From the NCBI GenBank assembly GCA_004295055.1, contig SHNJ01000035.1, positions 1 through 46,013 on the forward strand: DNA of 46,013 nucleotides. Direction: 5' to 3'. Shown here in pieces: positions 35,395-44,160 of this stretch. The notes beneath the pieces are model-generated. The model was not told the origin of the DNA. It did not search any database and saw only the letters and a list, made by a program, of their open reading frames with translations. This DNA is from Alphaproteobacteria bacterium. Lineage in GTDB: Bacteria; Pseudomonadota; Alphaproteobacteria; SHNJ01. Within the stretch, counting starts at the first letter, position 1. Each line of letters begins with the position of its first letter. The position numbers and the translations under genes are program-made.

Positions 35395-36708
35395 TTATTG
35401 GTGAGCGCTCAAAATACGCCCCGCCAGATACAACGAGCCTGCGATCAAAATTCGAACCGGTTCGGGGTGATGTTGTTCAATCTGTTGAACCGCCGTTATT
35501 AAATTCTCGCAAGGGTGAGCGGGGATCGATAAGATTTTGGCTGTGACGCAAAGATCTTGCGGGGTGGCGGATTTTTCTTCGCCATCAATCGGAATCGTAT
35601 AAAGCGTTTTTATTTTATTTTTCAGCGGCGACAAAAATCCGGCGGCGTCTTTATTTTTTAACATGCCCATAATTACAATCCAGGGCTTATCATTTTTACG
35701 ATCGATGTAATCGGCGACGATATCTCCGGCGGCGGGATTATGTCCGCCATCCAGCCATAATTCATCGCCCGATTTCAAATGCGCGAATGCGGGCCCTGAT
35801 TGCAAGCGTTGCATTCGCGCCGGCCAGTCGGCGCCAAGCAACCCATCTTTAATATCATCCAGCGTAATATGAAATCCGTGCAATTGTTCGATGGCGGCAA
35901 TGGCGGTCGCTGCATTGTAAATTTGATGAGCGCCGGGTAAAATCGGTGTTGGCAAATCGTAATCTTCGACGCCTTCATACCAGAACCCATTTTCCATCGG
36001 CCGGACATTCCAAAAAACCCCGTGCGGGAATGGTTTGGAATGAACCGACAGCCCATAATCCAAAATCACTTTGGCCGCGCGCGGATCTTGCGGACCAACA
36101 ATAGAAACGGCATTGTGTTTCTGAATCGCCGCCTTTTCATAGGCTATCTTTTCAATCGTATCGCCCAGAAATTCCATGTGATCCATCGATATAGGCGTGA
36201 TAATGGTCATGATTGGATTGGGAATGACATTAGTGGCATCGAACCTGCCGCCCATGCCGGTTTCCAGAAGGACAATATCGGCCGGCGTTTGCGCGAAGGC
36301 CAGAAATGCGGCTGCTGTTGTCAGTTCAAAAAATGTAATTGGCTTGTCATTATTGGCGCGTTGTACCGATTCGATTAATTTAATCAGATAATCGTCTTCG
36401 ATCAATTCTCCGGCCAGACGAATCCGTTCATTAAACCGCACCAAATGCGGCGACGTATAAGCATGCACGCGGTATCCGGCCGATTCCAAAATCGCCCGTA
36501 GATAGGCGACGCAAGATCCCTTGCCATTGGTACCAGCGACATGAATGACCGGCGGCAACTTCAAATGCGGATCGCCCAGTGCCGCCAGCAATTGCGTCAT
36601 GCGCGATAAATCGAGATCGATTTGCTTTGGGAAAATGGTCTGCAATCGCGCCGCCAATTGGCCCAGCCGTGATTGAATGGGGTCCGATATATCGAGTCCG
36701 ATCGTCAT
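35395..36708 (-). CDS. folC: Dihydrofolate synthase / folylpolyglutamate synthase
   Basis: This 437-residue Mur-ligase-fold enzyme adds glutamate to dihydropteroate and folates. P-loop VIHVAGTNGKGSCVAYL, the FolC signature LETGMGGRFDATNVI, the metal-binding ISMDHMEFLGDTIEKIAYEK, and the C-terminal WLDGGHNPAAG are all present. It starts 4 nt after the accD stop and is the last gene of the ihfB-lapA-pyrF-accD-folC run. In many alphaproteobacteria folC is next to trxA; here they are convergent with one small gene between. Confidence 0.95.
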   Translation of the reverse strand: MTIGLDISDPIQSRLGQLAARLQTIFPKQIDLDLSRMTQLLAALGDPHLKLPPVIHVAGTNGKGSCVAYLRAILESAGYRVHAYTSPHLVRFNERIRLAGELIEDDYLIKLIESVQRANNDKPITFFELTTAAAFLAFAQTPADIVLLETGMGGRFDATNVIPNPIMTIITPISMDHMEFLGDTIEKIAYEKAAIQKHNAVSIVGPQDPRAAKVILDYGLSVHSKPFPHGVFWNVRPMENGFWYEGVEDYDLPTPILPGAHQIYNAATAIAAIEQLHGFHITLDDIKDGLLGADWPARMQRLQSGPAFAHLKSGDELWLDGGHNPAAGDIVADYIDRKNDKPWIVIMGMLKNKDAAGFLSPLKNKIKTLYTIPIDGEEKSATPQDLCVTAKILSIPAHPCENLITAVQQIEQHHPEPVRILIAGSLYLAGRILSAHQ

Positions 36709-36712
36709 GGAA

Positions 36713-37594
36713 TTAATATCTTGGCAAGGCCGTTGCCGCCGGTTTTTTATTGTACAGCAACAAGCCGATCAATTTCGACAATTCCGATTTCATGTCTTTG
36801 CGCGCAACAACCATATCCACCATGCCGTGTTCCATCAAATATTCGGCCTTTTGGAATCCTTCCGGCAATTTTTGGCGGATGGTTTCTTCGATCACGCGCG
36901 CACCGGCAAAACCGATCACCGCGCCGGGTTCCGCCATGGTAATATCGCCGACCATGGCGAACGAAGCCGACACGCCGCCCGTGGTTGGATCGGTCAAAAT
37001 TACGATATAAGGCAAACCTGCTTCTTTAATACGGCGCGCGGCGATGATGCTGCGCGGCATTTGCATCAACGATAAAATACCTTCTTGCATTCGGGCGCCG
37101 CCCGATGCCGGAATTGCGATTAGCGGCGCGCGTAACATCAGCGCGCGATCGGATGCCAATACCAGACCTTCGCCAACCGCCGTGCCCATCGATCCGCCCA
37201 TAAAACTGAAATCGAACGCGGCAATAACCACATCCATTCCATCTATTTTGCCCTCGGTCACCAAAATCGCATCATGCGTGTGGCCTTTGGCATGCGCGTC
37301 GCGCAAACGGTCGGAATAACGTTTTTTATCTTTAAATTTTAGGGGATCGACCGGAACTGGCGGTACCGGCGTAATTTGATACTGACCGCCATCATACAGC
37401 ATTTGCAAACGGCGCTTGATAGCGATCCGGAAATGATAGCCGCATAGCGGACAAACTTGGGTATTTGCCTCGACGTCTTTTTGAAAAAGCATCTGGCCGC
37501 AGCCATTGCACTTCAACCAAAGATTATCCGGCACTTCTTTCGCGCCGACTAAAGCGCGGATTTTTGGGCGGACAAGGTTGGTAAGCCAATTCAA
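36713..37594 (-). CDS. accD: Acetyl-CoA carboxylase carboxyltransferase subunit beta
   Basis: This 293-residue AccD carries an N-terminal zinc ribbon (LKCNGCGQML and QVCPLCGYHF, four Cys) and the carboxyltransferase core SGGARMQEGILSLMQMPRS and VILTDPTTGGVSASFAM. With AccA it transfers the carboxyl group from biotin to acetyl-CoA, the first step of fatty-acid synthesis. It lies 24 nt after pyrF and 4 nt before folC. In many relatives trpFBA precede accD; they are missing here. Confidence 0.97.
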   Translation of the reverse strand: MNWLTNLVRPKIRALVGAKEVPDNLWLKCNGCGQMLFQKDVEANTQVCPLCGYHFRIAIKRRLQMLYDGGQYQITPVPPVPVDPLKFKDKKRYSDRLRDAHAKGHTHDAILVTEGKIDGMDVVIAAFDFSFMGGSMGTAVGEGLVLASDRALMLRAPLIAIPASGGARMQEGILSLMQMPRSIIAARRIKEAGLPYIVILTDPTTGGVSASFAMVGDITMAEPGAVIGFAGARVIEETIRQKLPEGFQKAEYLMEHGMVDMVVARKDMKSELSKLIGLLLYNKKPAATALPRY

Positions 37595-37618
37595 GGGGAA
37601 TTTTCCAAATTTTGATAA

Positions 37619-38353
37619 TTACAATACCGCGCCGATTTCCTGCACAATGCGTTTAGCGGCATCGACAGGGTCTTTTGCGCGAGTGATCGGGCGGCCAACA
37701 ACCAGATAATCGGATCCGGCTTTGATCGCATCGGCCGGTTCCAGCGTGCGTTTCTGATCATGCGCATCGGCCGACCAGCTGGGACGAATACCTGGGGTTA
37801 CCAACAGGAAATCCTTGCTGCGCTGGTCTTGCAATAAGTTCAATTCGCGGGCGGAAGCGACAACGCCGTTCAAGCCGCATAATTGCGCCATTTCCGCCAA
37901 ACGGCGGACACGGTCCGTGGCTTTTTGCTTATATCCAAGCTCGGTCAGGTCTTCGTCATCCAAGCTGGTCAATACCGTAACGCCCAGCAATTTTGGCGGT
38001 TCAATTTTCATTTTTGCGGCGGTTTCCATCGCTGCATCGGCCGCCTGGCGCATCATATCGCTGCTGCCGCCCGTATGAATCGTCATCATAGCCACATTCA
38101 GCTTGGTGGCTGCCCTGACCGCGCCAGAAACCGTATTCGGAATATCGTGGAATTTCAGATCCAGCATAATTGGCATGCCGATGCCTTGAATTTTGGCAAT
38201 GCCCTGCGGACCATGCGATGTAAAAAACTCGAGACCCAATTTAAATCCGCCGACATGATCTTTTAAATCCTTGGCCAATTTACTGGCAAAGTCGATGTCA
38301 TCCGTATCGATGGCGCATATTACTCGGTTTTTAGCGGTTATTTGTTGGGGCAA
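37619..38353 (-). CDS. pyrF: Orotidine 5'-phosphate decarboxylase
   Basis: This 244-residue OMP decarboxylase makes UMP. Family motifs: VICAIDTDDIDFASKLAKDL at the start, GGFKLGLEFFTSHGP, the catalytic Asp-Lys-Asp set in MLDLKFHDIPNTVSGAV, VTPGIRPSW and YLVVGRPITRAKDPVDAAK. It is between lapA (21 nt) and accD (24 nt) in one minus-strand operon. Confidence 0.96.
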   Translation of the reverse strand: MPQQITAKNRVICAIDTDDIDFASKLAKDLKDHVGGFKLGLEFFTSHGPQGIAKIQGIGMPIMLDLKFHDIPNTVSGAVRAATKLNVAMMTIHTGGSSDMMRQAADAAMETAAKMKIEPPKLLGVTVLTSLDDEDLTELGYKQKATDRVRRLAEMAQLCGLNGVVASARELNLLQDQRSKDFLLVTPGIRPSWSADAHDQKRTLEPADAIKAGSDYLVVGRPITRAKDPVDAAKRIVQEIGAVL

Positions 38354-38374
38354 ATCAATCCTACCTTTTTCTAT

Positions 38375-38659
38375 TTATACCTTTGGTATAATTTCTTTTT
38401 CTAATTTATCCAATTGTCTTTTTTGTGACGCGTTTTCCGCGCGTAAATTCAATAGCTTGGCACAATTCCGTAAACATCCGGCGATGAATCCGACCGCCAG
38501 CAATAAAATCACCAGCACACTTTGCGGCGCGGCGATTTCGTATGGCAATGGCCATAAATTGATCGCCACCAGCGCAGGGTTGTAAATGGTGAACGCAATC
38601 AGCCACAGAACCAGCAATGGCAGAATGAAAAAACGGAATATGGATCCGATGAAATTCAT
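38375..38659 (-). CDS. LapA-domain small membrane protein
   Basis: This 94-residue protein has two membrane helices (about 7-30 and 45-65) and a C-terminal coiled coil (ENASQKRQLDKLEKEI). This layout and the NLWPLPYEIAAPQSVLVILL stretch fit the LapA (YciS) family, linked in other bacteria to lipopolysaccharide homeostasis. In alphaproteobacteria it usually sits next to ihfB, as here (22 nt downstream of it). Confidence 0.8.
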   Translation of the reverse strand: MNFIGSIFRFFILPLLVLWLIAFTIYNPALVAINLWPLPYEIAAPQSVLVILLLAVGFIAGCLRNCAKLLNLRAENASQKRQLDKLEKEIIPKV

Positions 38660-38681
38660 ACAAACTCAAGATGATAGCGGA

Positions 38682-38978
38682 TTAGTTGGATCCGCCATCC
38701 TTTTTATTGAGACGCGCCCGCAATTCCTTGCCAGTGCGGAAGAAAGGAACTTTTTTCTCCGCAACATGCACGGTTTCGCCAGTGCGTGGATTGCGTCCCG
38801 TGCGTGCGCGACGGGCTTTGGTGCCAAAAGTGCCAAAGCCGCGCAATTCAACGCGGTGACCTTTTTCAAGCGCGATAGTGATCGATTCAAACATGCAATC
38901 GATAATACGTTCGATATCATGCTGCAAAAGATGCGGATGGGTACCGGATAAATGTTGGATCAATTCCGAACGTGTCAT
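38682..38978 (-). CDS. ihfB: Integration host factor subunit beta
   Basis: This 98-residue DNA-bending protein of the HU/IHF fold begins at ATG 38978 (MTRSELIQ), chosen because AGAGG precedes it and the family starts there; the frame is open 33 nt further. The DNA-binding arm shows [20 protein letters not shown] then [20 protein letters not shown]. It acts with IhfA in nucleoid structure and promoter architecture. First gene of the operon continuing to folC; it has a possible promoter at 39041-39069. Confidence 0.94.
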   Translation of the reverse strand: MTRSELIQHLSGTHPHLLQHDIERIIDCMFESITIALEKGHRVELRGFGTFGTKARRARTGRNPRTGETVHVAEKKVPFFRTGKELRARLNKKDGGSN

Positions 38979-39040
38979 GGAATAAAACCTCTCTGTCAAA
39001 TCATTAGACAATCTTTATCTTGAACCCAGCCGATTTGAGA

Positions 39041-39069
39041 CTAATAGATTCAATGACTTAGATCATCAA
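39041..39069 (-). promoter_or_regulatory. Possible promoter of the ihfB operon
   Basis: On the minus strand, TTGATG (39069-39064) and TATTAG (39046-39041) are separated by 17 nt, about 60 nt upstream of ihfB. The hexamers are fair matches. Confidence 0.4.
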
Positions 39070-39181
39070 CCCCAGAGTGCCAGAATACGCCAACCCCGTC
39101 AAGTAATTGAATATTAAGGAATTTACTTTAATAATTATCTAAGCTATTGATAATAAACAATAAAGTTATCCAAGGTAAGAA

Positions 39182-39210
39182 TTGTCAAGGACTTTATACT
39201 CTATTATATT
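39182..39210 (+). promoter_or_regulatory. Probable promoter of the GNAT acetyltransferase gene
   Basis: TTGTCA (39182-39187) and TATATT (39205-39210) are spaced by 17 nt, with the ATG at 39247. No clear Shine-Dalgarno is visible, so initiation may be weak. Confidence 0.5.
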
Positions 39211-39246
39211 CGCCGCCAATCGAAACGAATCAATGGCCATAACAAT

Positions 39247-39714
39247 ATGAGTTTGATTTCATTACGTCCCGCCGTGCTGGAAGATGCGTCGTTTGTCGAC
39301 CGCCTGACACGGTTGGTTATGCAATCTTATGTGGAACTAACCTGGACCGAGACGTCGGACATTGAAGCCTATTTTTATAAAAACAGATTCAACCTTGCGA
39401 CCACAAAAATTATTCAATTGGATGGCAAGGATATTGGCCGCGTATCCGTATTAATCAACGAGAATAAAATTTCGATCGACAATATTCATATTCTGCCGGA
39501 ATATCAAAATAAAGGCATCGGATCGGGCATTATCCAAAAAGTAATTGATGAAGCCGATATCAGAAATCTGCCGGTGGTCCTGCATGTATTAAAAGTAAAT
39601 CCCGCCAAAAAATTATATTACGCGCTGGGATTTAACATCGAAGAAGATGAAATACATCGCTATTACTTAAAACGCCCGTCGCAGAACGAAGCGGCGTTAG
39701 AATCTGCCGCCTGA
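39247..39714 (+). CDS. GNAT-family N-acetyltransferase
   Basis: This 155-residue acetyltransferase has the acetyl-CoA site in motif A, IDNIHILPEYQNKGIGSGII (Q-N-K-G-I-G loop), and a C-terminal YYALGFNIEEDEIHRYYLKR typical of the family. The substrate cannot be inferred from sequence. It lies between ihfB and rpsA, which are close neighbours in relatives, and it meets the SGNH hydrolase gene end to end with no gap. The C-terminal tail (about 10 residues, Ala/Glu-rich) is outside the fold. Confidence 0.85.
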   Translation: MSLISLRPAVLEDASFVDRLTRLVMQSYVELTWTETSDIEAYFYKNRFNLATTKIIQLDGKDIGRVSVLINENKISIDNIHILPEYQNKGIGSGIIQKVIDEADIRNLPVVLHVLKVNPAKKLYYALGFNIEEDEIHRYYLKRPSQNEAALESAA

Positions 39715-40641
39715 TTATAGTGCCCGTCCGCGCCGAACATATTCTGCCACTATTTTTCGTCCAGCACTATTGGCCGATATTTTTCTTAACGCTTTCTGTG
39801 CCACACCAGAAACAGCGTCGGCCCATCCTTCATACATCAATCCCGAATAATGAATGCCGTCTTTGGCAAATAAATTTGGATCTGGCGCACCATTCACTGT
39901 CGCTTCTTGCCGCGTCATTTTAGTAAGATCGACATACTGAACACCCTCGCGATTTCTTTTCGATGGTTCTTTATTTATTTCCCGTATCACACCCCTGGCA
40001 GCGCGGTTGAATGAATCAATCCCAGCGGCGATACCGGTCTGACGGTTATAGGCCCTGGCCGCTTTAATTTGACGCTGTACAGTGTGCGCATTTTTTGAAA
40101 CAGTGACTGTCCGACTAGAAATCCGCAGATTACGGATAGCAACGCCAATCGATCTCATGCGTTGCCGGACGAGAGCATATTTACCCTGGCGGAATTTTAA
40201 TCCGCCTTTGCCATGCACGGACGGCGACGCATCCCACGCCGGAATAGACAGCACCACAACCCGCGAACGGTCATCCTTGGCAAAACGGATCGCGCGGCGC
40301 AATAATTCGCGGAAATGATGTTTATAATGTTCCACCGACATGCCGCGAAAAAAATCATTAACACCAATCGATAGCACCACCAAATCATAATCGCCCTTGC
40401 GATGATTCGGGTCTTCCGGATTGGATTGTGGTTCCGCCGTATCCAGCGCCCCAAGCAAATGAGTCGTCGTATGTCCATCCACCGCATATAATTTTGGTTT
40501 GCGCAAACGCAATTCGACTTCCCTTAATCTTTCCATCAATTGAAATGGAAATGCCTGACGTTCCAATCCCTTACCAAGACCGGTGCCGACGGTAAAAGAA
40601 TCGCCCAAAAATAACGATTTAAGTGGCCTGCGTTTTGCCAT
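39715..40641 (-). CDS. SGNH/GDSL-type hydrolase
   Basis: This 308-residue hydrolase of the SGNH fold has block I SLFLGDSFTVGTG (nucleophile Ser), block III VLSIGVNDFFRG (Gly, Asn) and block V DGIHYSGLMYEGWADAV (catalytic Asp and His). The SGNH set is complete. No signal peptide is seen, so it is probably cytoplasmic. It is rich in Arg. Esterase or lipase activity on acyl or acetyl groups is the family expectation; the substrate is unknown. It lies after the rpsA terminator and its own stop abuts the GNAT stop. Confidence 0.85.
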   Translation of the reverse strand: MAKRRPLKSLFLGDSFTVGTGLGKGLERQAFPFQLMERLREVELRLRKPKLYAVDGHTTTHLLGALDTAEPQSNPEDPNHRKGDYDLVVLSIGVNDFFRGMSVEHYKHHFRELLRRAIRFAKDDRSRVVVLSIPAWDASPSVHGKGGLKFRQGKYALVRQRMRSIGVAIRNLRISSRTVTVSKNAHTVQRQIKAARAYNRQTGIAAGIDSFNRAARGVIREINKEPSKRNREGVQYVDLTKMTRQEATVNGAPDPNLFAKDGIHYSGLMYEGWADAVSGVAQKALRKISANSAGRKIVAEYVRRGRAL

Positions 40642-40660
40642 GCTTATACCCCCTTATAAA

Positions 40661-40698
40661 AAAAGCGGTGAATCAGTTTGAACCAATTCACCGCTTTT
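40661..40698 (-). terminator. Rho-independent terminator of rpsA
   Basis: The 13-bp arms AAAAGCGGTGAAT (40661-40673) and ATTCACCGCTTTT (40686-40698) have a 12-nt loop and are followed on the minus strand by T residues. It sits 18 nt past the rpsA stop codon. Confidence 0.85.
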
Positions 40699-40716
40699 AT
40701 ATTTTACATCAAAAAA

Positions 40717-42516
40717 TTACTCGGCTGTATCCGAAGATTCAGCTTTTTCTTTTTTCTTCTTTGCGGCTTTCGGTTTTTCTTCCGAGGCGGCTTCGGATTT
40801 GCGTCCTAAAGCTGCGCCCAAGATGTCGCCCAAACGCGCGCCGGAATCGGTCGAACCATATTCTTCCATCGCTTGTTTTTCCTCGTCAATTTCACGGGCT
40901 TTGACCGACAGAGTGACTTTGCGGGTCGCTTTGTCCATGCCCGTGATTTTGGCGTCGATTTTTTCGCCAACCGCAAAACGGTCGCTGCGTTGTTCGCTGC
41001 GGTCGCGGGATAAATCGCCCTTGCGGATGAAACCGGTAACGCCTTCGACGACGGTGACTTCAAGACCGGCATCAACCACCGAAGTGATGGTGCAGGTAAC
41101 GACATCGCCTTTCTTGATTTTCGACAAAGCGCCTTCGAACGGATCGCCGGTCAATTGCTTGATACCAAGCGCTACACGTTCTTTTTCCGGATCGATATCT
41201 AGAACTTTTACTTTGACTTTGTCGCCCTTTTTGTAATTTTTCAGGGCTTCTTCGCCAGAAGCGTTCCAATCGATATCGTTGGCGTGCACCAAACCGTCAA
41301 CATCGCCGATGAGGCCAATGAACAAACCGAAATCGGCGACGTTTTTAATTTCGCCTTCGAATTCGGCGCCGGATGGGAATTGTTCTTTAATTTGATCCCA
41401 TGGATTCGCCATGCATTGTTTCAAGCCGAGCGAAATGCGGCGTTTGGCCAAATCCATATCCAAAACCATGACTTCGACTTCTTGGCTGGTCGATAGGATT
41501 TTGCTTGGGTGAACGTTTTTCTTGGTCCAGCTCATTTCGGACACGTGCACCAAACCTTCGACGCCCGGTTCGATTTCAACAAACGCGCCATAATCGGCGA
41601 TGTTGGTCACGCGGCCTTTCAATCTGGTTTGCGGCGGATATTTCGCCTGAACCGCTGCCCATGGATCTTGTTCCAATTGTTTCATGCCCAAGGAAATGCG
41701 GCCATTTTCCTGGTTGAAGCGGATGACCTGCACTTTAACTTGCTGGCCGACCGATAAAACTTCGGATGGATGGTTGACGCGTTTCCAGGAAATGTCGGTG
41801 ACGTGCAACAAACCGTCGATGCCGCCCAAATCGATGAACGCACCGTAATCGGTGATGTTTTTCACGGTGCCGGTCAAAATCTGGCCTTCGGAAATATTGC
41901 TGACGAGTTCGTTGCGCGCTTCCGCTCTCGATTCTTCTAAAATCGCGCGGCGGGAAACAACGATGTTGCCGCGCTTGCGGTCCATTTTCAAAATCTGGAA
42001 CGGTTGCGGGGTGTTCATCAACGGGCCAACATCGCGCACTGGGCGGATGTCAACTTGCGAAGCCGGCAAGAAAGCAACGGCGCCGTTCAAATCGACGGTG
42101 AAACCGCCTTTGACTTTGCCGAAAATAACGCCGGTAACGCGTTCCTGGCTTTGGTGAGATTTTTCCAAAACTGTCCAGGATTCCTCGCGTTTCGCGCGTT
42201 CGCGCGATAACACGGCCATGCCGTCGCGGTCTTCATAACGTTCGATGTACACATCGATCGAATCGCCCGCTTTGATTTCCGGCGCCTGGCCGGACAAAGC
42301 GAATTCGCGAAGCGGGATGCGGCCTTCGGATTTCAATCCGACGTCCACGGTGGCGTAATCGCCATCGATGGAAACGATCAGGCCTTTTACGACCTTACCT
42401 TCGCTTGCAACGCGGGTATCATAAAAATCTTTTAACAGAGAGGCGAAATCTTCGCCGCCGGTAGTAGATGTAGATGGTGTGGTTTCTTTTTTTGCCACTG
42501 CACTAGTCCTTGCCAT
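40717..42516 (-). CDS. rpsA: 30S ribosomal protein S1
   Basis: This 599-residue protein carries six S1 RNA-binding repeats, e.g. GTVKNITDYGAFIDLGGIDG, GRVTNIADYGAFVEIEPGVE and GEIKNVADFGLFIGLIGDVD. It binds mRNA leaders at the ribosome. The start at ATG 42516 (MARTSAVAKK) has GAGGA 8 nt before it; the in-frame TTG at 42531 overlaps this Shine-Dalgarno and is unlikely. The C-terminal 35 residues are Lys/Glu/Ala-rich and disordered. It follows cmk by 127 nt, the conserved cmk-rpsA order. Confidence 0.96.
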   Translation of the reverse strand: MARTSAVAKKETTPSTSTTGGEDFASLLKDFYDTRVASEGKVVKGLIVSIDGDYATVDVGLKSEGRIPLREFALSGQAPEIKAGDSIDVYIERYEDRDGMAVLSRERAKREESWTVLEKSHQSQERVTGVIFGKVKGGFTVDLNGAVAFLPASQVDIRPVRDVGPLMNTPQPFQILKMDRKRGNIVVSRRAILEESRAEARNELVSNISEGQILTGTVKNITDYGAFIDLGGIDGLLHVTDISWKRVNHPSEVLSVGQQVKVQVIRFNQENGRISLGMKQLEQDPWAAVQAKYPPQTRLKGRVTNIADYGAFVEIEPGVEGLVHVSEMSWTKKNVHPSKILSTSQEVEVMVLDMDLAKRRISLGLKQCMANPWDQIKEQFPSGAEFEGEIKNVADFGLFIGLIGDVDGLVHANDIDWNASGEEALKNYKKGDKVKVKVLDIDPEKERVALGIKQLTGDPFEGALSKIKKGDVVTCTITSVVDAGLEVTVVEGVTGFIRKGDLSRDRSEQRSDRFAVGEKIDAKITGMDKATRKVTLSVKAREIDEEKQAMEEYGSTDSGARLGDILGAALGRKSEAASEEKPKAAKKKKEKAESSDTAE

Positions 42517-42643
42517 TATATTAGTCCTCAACTTTCAACAAAATAGCGGAGGCATGGCAAACTCTCCCGGCAAAAGGAGATGCTTTGTCCTGCCCCTACT
42601 TTTTGGATTGCCTGATTTCGGTCATACCGGAATAAATCGACGG

Positions 42644-43300
42644 TTAACTTACTGGCAATCCTTGGGTTTTTTGTTTGATATAATCCAACGCCTTGATCAA
42701 AACATCATCGGCGGTAAGACTGGTAGTATCCAGGTGATACGCATCCGGTGCCATTTTCAACGGAGCCGTTTTGCGGCTGCTGTCGCGGTCATCGCGTTGT
42801 TTTAAATCATCAAAAACCTGGGTCTGTATAGCCTCTATCCCTTGATTTTGCAACTCTTTTAGCCTTCGTTCGGCGCGCACGGCCGGATCGGCTGTGACAT
42901 AAAGTTTTACCTGGGCTTTGGGGCACACTACTGTGCCAATATCGCGGCCATCCAGTACTACCCCGGCCTGGCCAGCAGACGGGTTTTGCGCAAAATCCCT
43001 TTGTAAAGGCAGAAGAATTTGGCGAACGGACGGGTAAATCGCAACCTTGGACGCAGCTTGGGAGACTTCTTCGTTGCGTAACAATTCGGCTTGCAAATCT
43101 TCGATACGCACCTGGCGCGCCGCCCAGGCACAATCGTCCTCGACTGCAATATTTTTATTATTTTTCAATGTGATATAAGCTGTTTGGCGATATAACAGCC
43201 CCGTATCGAGATACGCAAAGCCCAGTTTTTCCGCCAATTTACGGGCCAAAGTGCCCTTGCCGGATGCGCTGTCGCCGTCGCTTGCAATAATAATGGTCAT
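42644..43300 (-). CDS. cmk: Cytidylate kinase
   Basis: This 218-residue (d)CMP kinase has the P-loop SDGDSASGKGTLARKLAEKL, then FAYLDTGLLYRQTAY, the CMP-binding VVLDGRDIGTVVCPKAQVKL, and RDDRDSSRKTAPLKMAPDA. The start at ATG 43300 (MTIIIASDG) follows the family, but CAACCTCC precedes it and no Shine-Dalgarno is seen; an in-frame ATG at 43327 is an alternative. It is upstream of rpsA and divergent from the FYDLN-domain gene; aroA, its common neighbour, is absent here. Confidence 0.93.
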   Translation of the reverse strand: MTIIIASDGDSASGKGTLARKLAEKLGFAYLDTGLLYRQTAYITLKNNKNIAVEDDCAWAARQVRIEDLQAELLRNEEVSQAASKVAIYPSVRQILLPLQRDFAQNPSAGQAGVVLDGRDIGTVVCPKAQVKLYVTADPAVRAERRLKELQNQGIEAIQTQVFDDLKQRDDRDSSRKTAPLKMAPDAYHLDTTSLTADDVLIKALDYIKQKTQGLPVS

Positions 43301-43443
43301 GGAGGTTGTTGTTATTGACCGCGCCATTAAATGTCAAGGCTTCGGGATAAATATAGTCTGCTTGACTTTCTATCCCAAATTTGGCAAATGGCGCGCATTC
43401 CTGAATTGGGGTCTTCATCCCTATTACACCATCAAAGGCACCT

Positions 43444-44052
43444 ATGGCGAAAAGCAAATCCAAAACAAAATCGACCAGTAAAAAAACCGATAAACCAGCC
43501 AAAGCGGTAAAAAAACCGGTAAAGCCAGCCGCAAAGCCGGCAAAAGCCGCGCCGGCGAAACCGGCCAAAGCGGTAAAAGAAGTGGCCAAGGCGCCAGTTG
43601 GAAAATTGCCCCAAAAAACGCTGGGCGGCAAAGCGCCGGCGCCGATCAAAAAACCGGCCAGCAGCATTTTAAGCCTGGCGGCGGGAAGCAAGCCGGAATG
43701 GGGCGTAAAGCGCATTTGCCCGTCCTGTTCGGCGCGTTTTTACGATATGAAAAAAGATCCGATCATTTGCCCGAAATGTGAAACCGAAATCGATCCGGAA
43801 GCCATTACCAAAAGCCGCCGGGGACGCGGTGCCGCCGCCGCAGAGGCAGCAGCGGCCGAAGCTGAAAAACTGAAAAAGAAAAAACTGGCCGCCGCCAGCG
43901 ACGATGACGAAGATATTGAAATAGACGATTTGCCGGATATCGAGGATGCCGAAGACGACATCGATGAGGAAGCCAGCGATGAAGTCATCGAAGACACCGA
44001 CGATTTGGGCGAAGAAGAAGCCGAAATCAGCGCGGTGATCGAGGAAGATTAA
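43444..44052 (+). CDS. TIGR02300-type FYDLN acid-domain protein
   Basis: This 202-residue protein has three parts: a Lys/Ala/Pro-rich basic repeat region (1-75), a zinc-ribbon-like centre (about 95-125) with KRICPSCSARFYDMKKDP and ICPKCETEIDP, and an Asp/Glu-rich acidic tail (about 155-202). The centre plus acid tail match the family known as FYDLN acid domain, common in alphaproteobacteria and of unknown function. The motif here is FYDMKK, a variant. The N-terminal Lys/Ala/Pro repeat is longer than usual. It is followed by tRNA-Ala, as in related genomes. Confidence 0.88.
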   Translation: MAKSKSKTKSTSKKTDKPAKAVKKPVKPAAKPAKAAPAKPAKAVKEVAKAPVGKLPQKTLGGKAPAPIKKPASSILSLAAGSKPEWGVKRICPSCSARFYDMKKDPIICPKCETEIDPEAITKSRRGRGAAAAEAAAAEAEKLKKKKLAAASDDDEDIEIDDLPDIEDAEDDIDEEASDEVIEDTDDLGEEEAEISAVIEED

Positions 44053-44160
44053 GCGGTGGACGGTGGACAGGGAACGATGGACGGTTAATCCGTAATATTG
44101 TTCATTTAATCCGTCATTTCAAAGGTTTCCGACAACAGCGCGGCGTCATAAAAACATATA

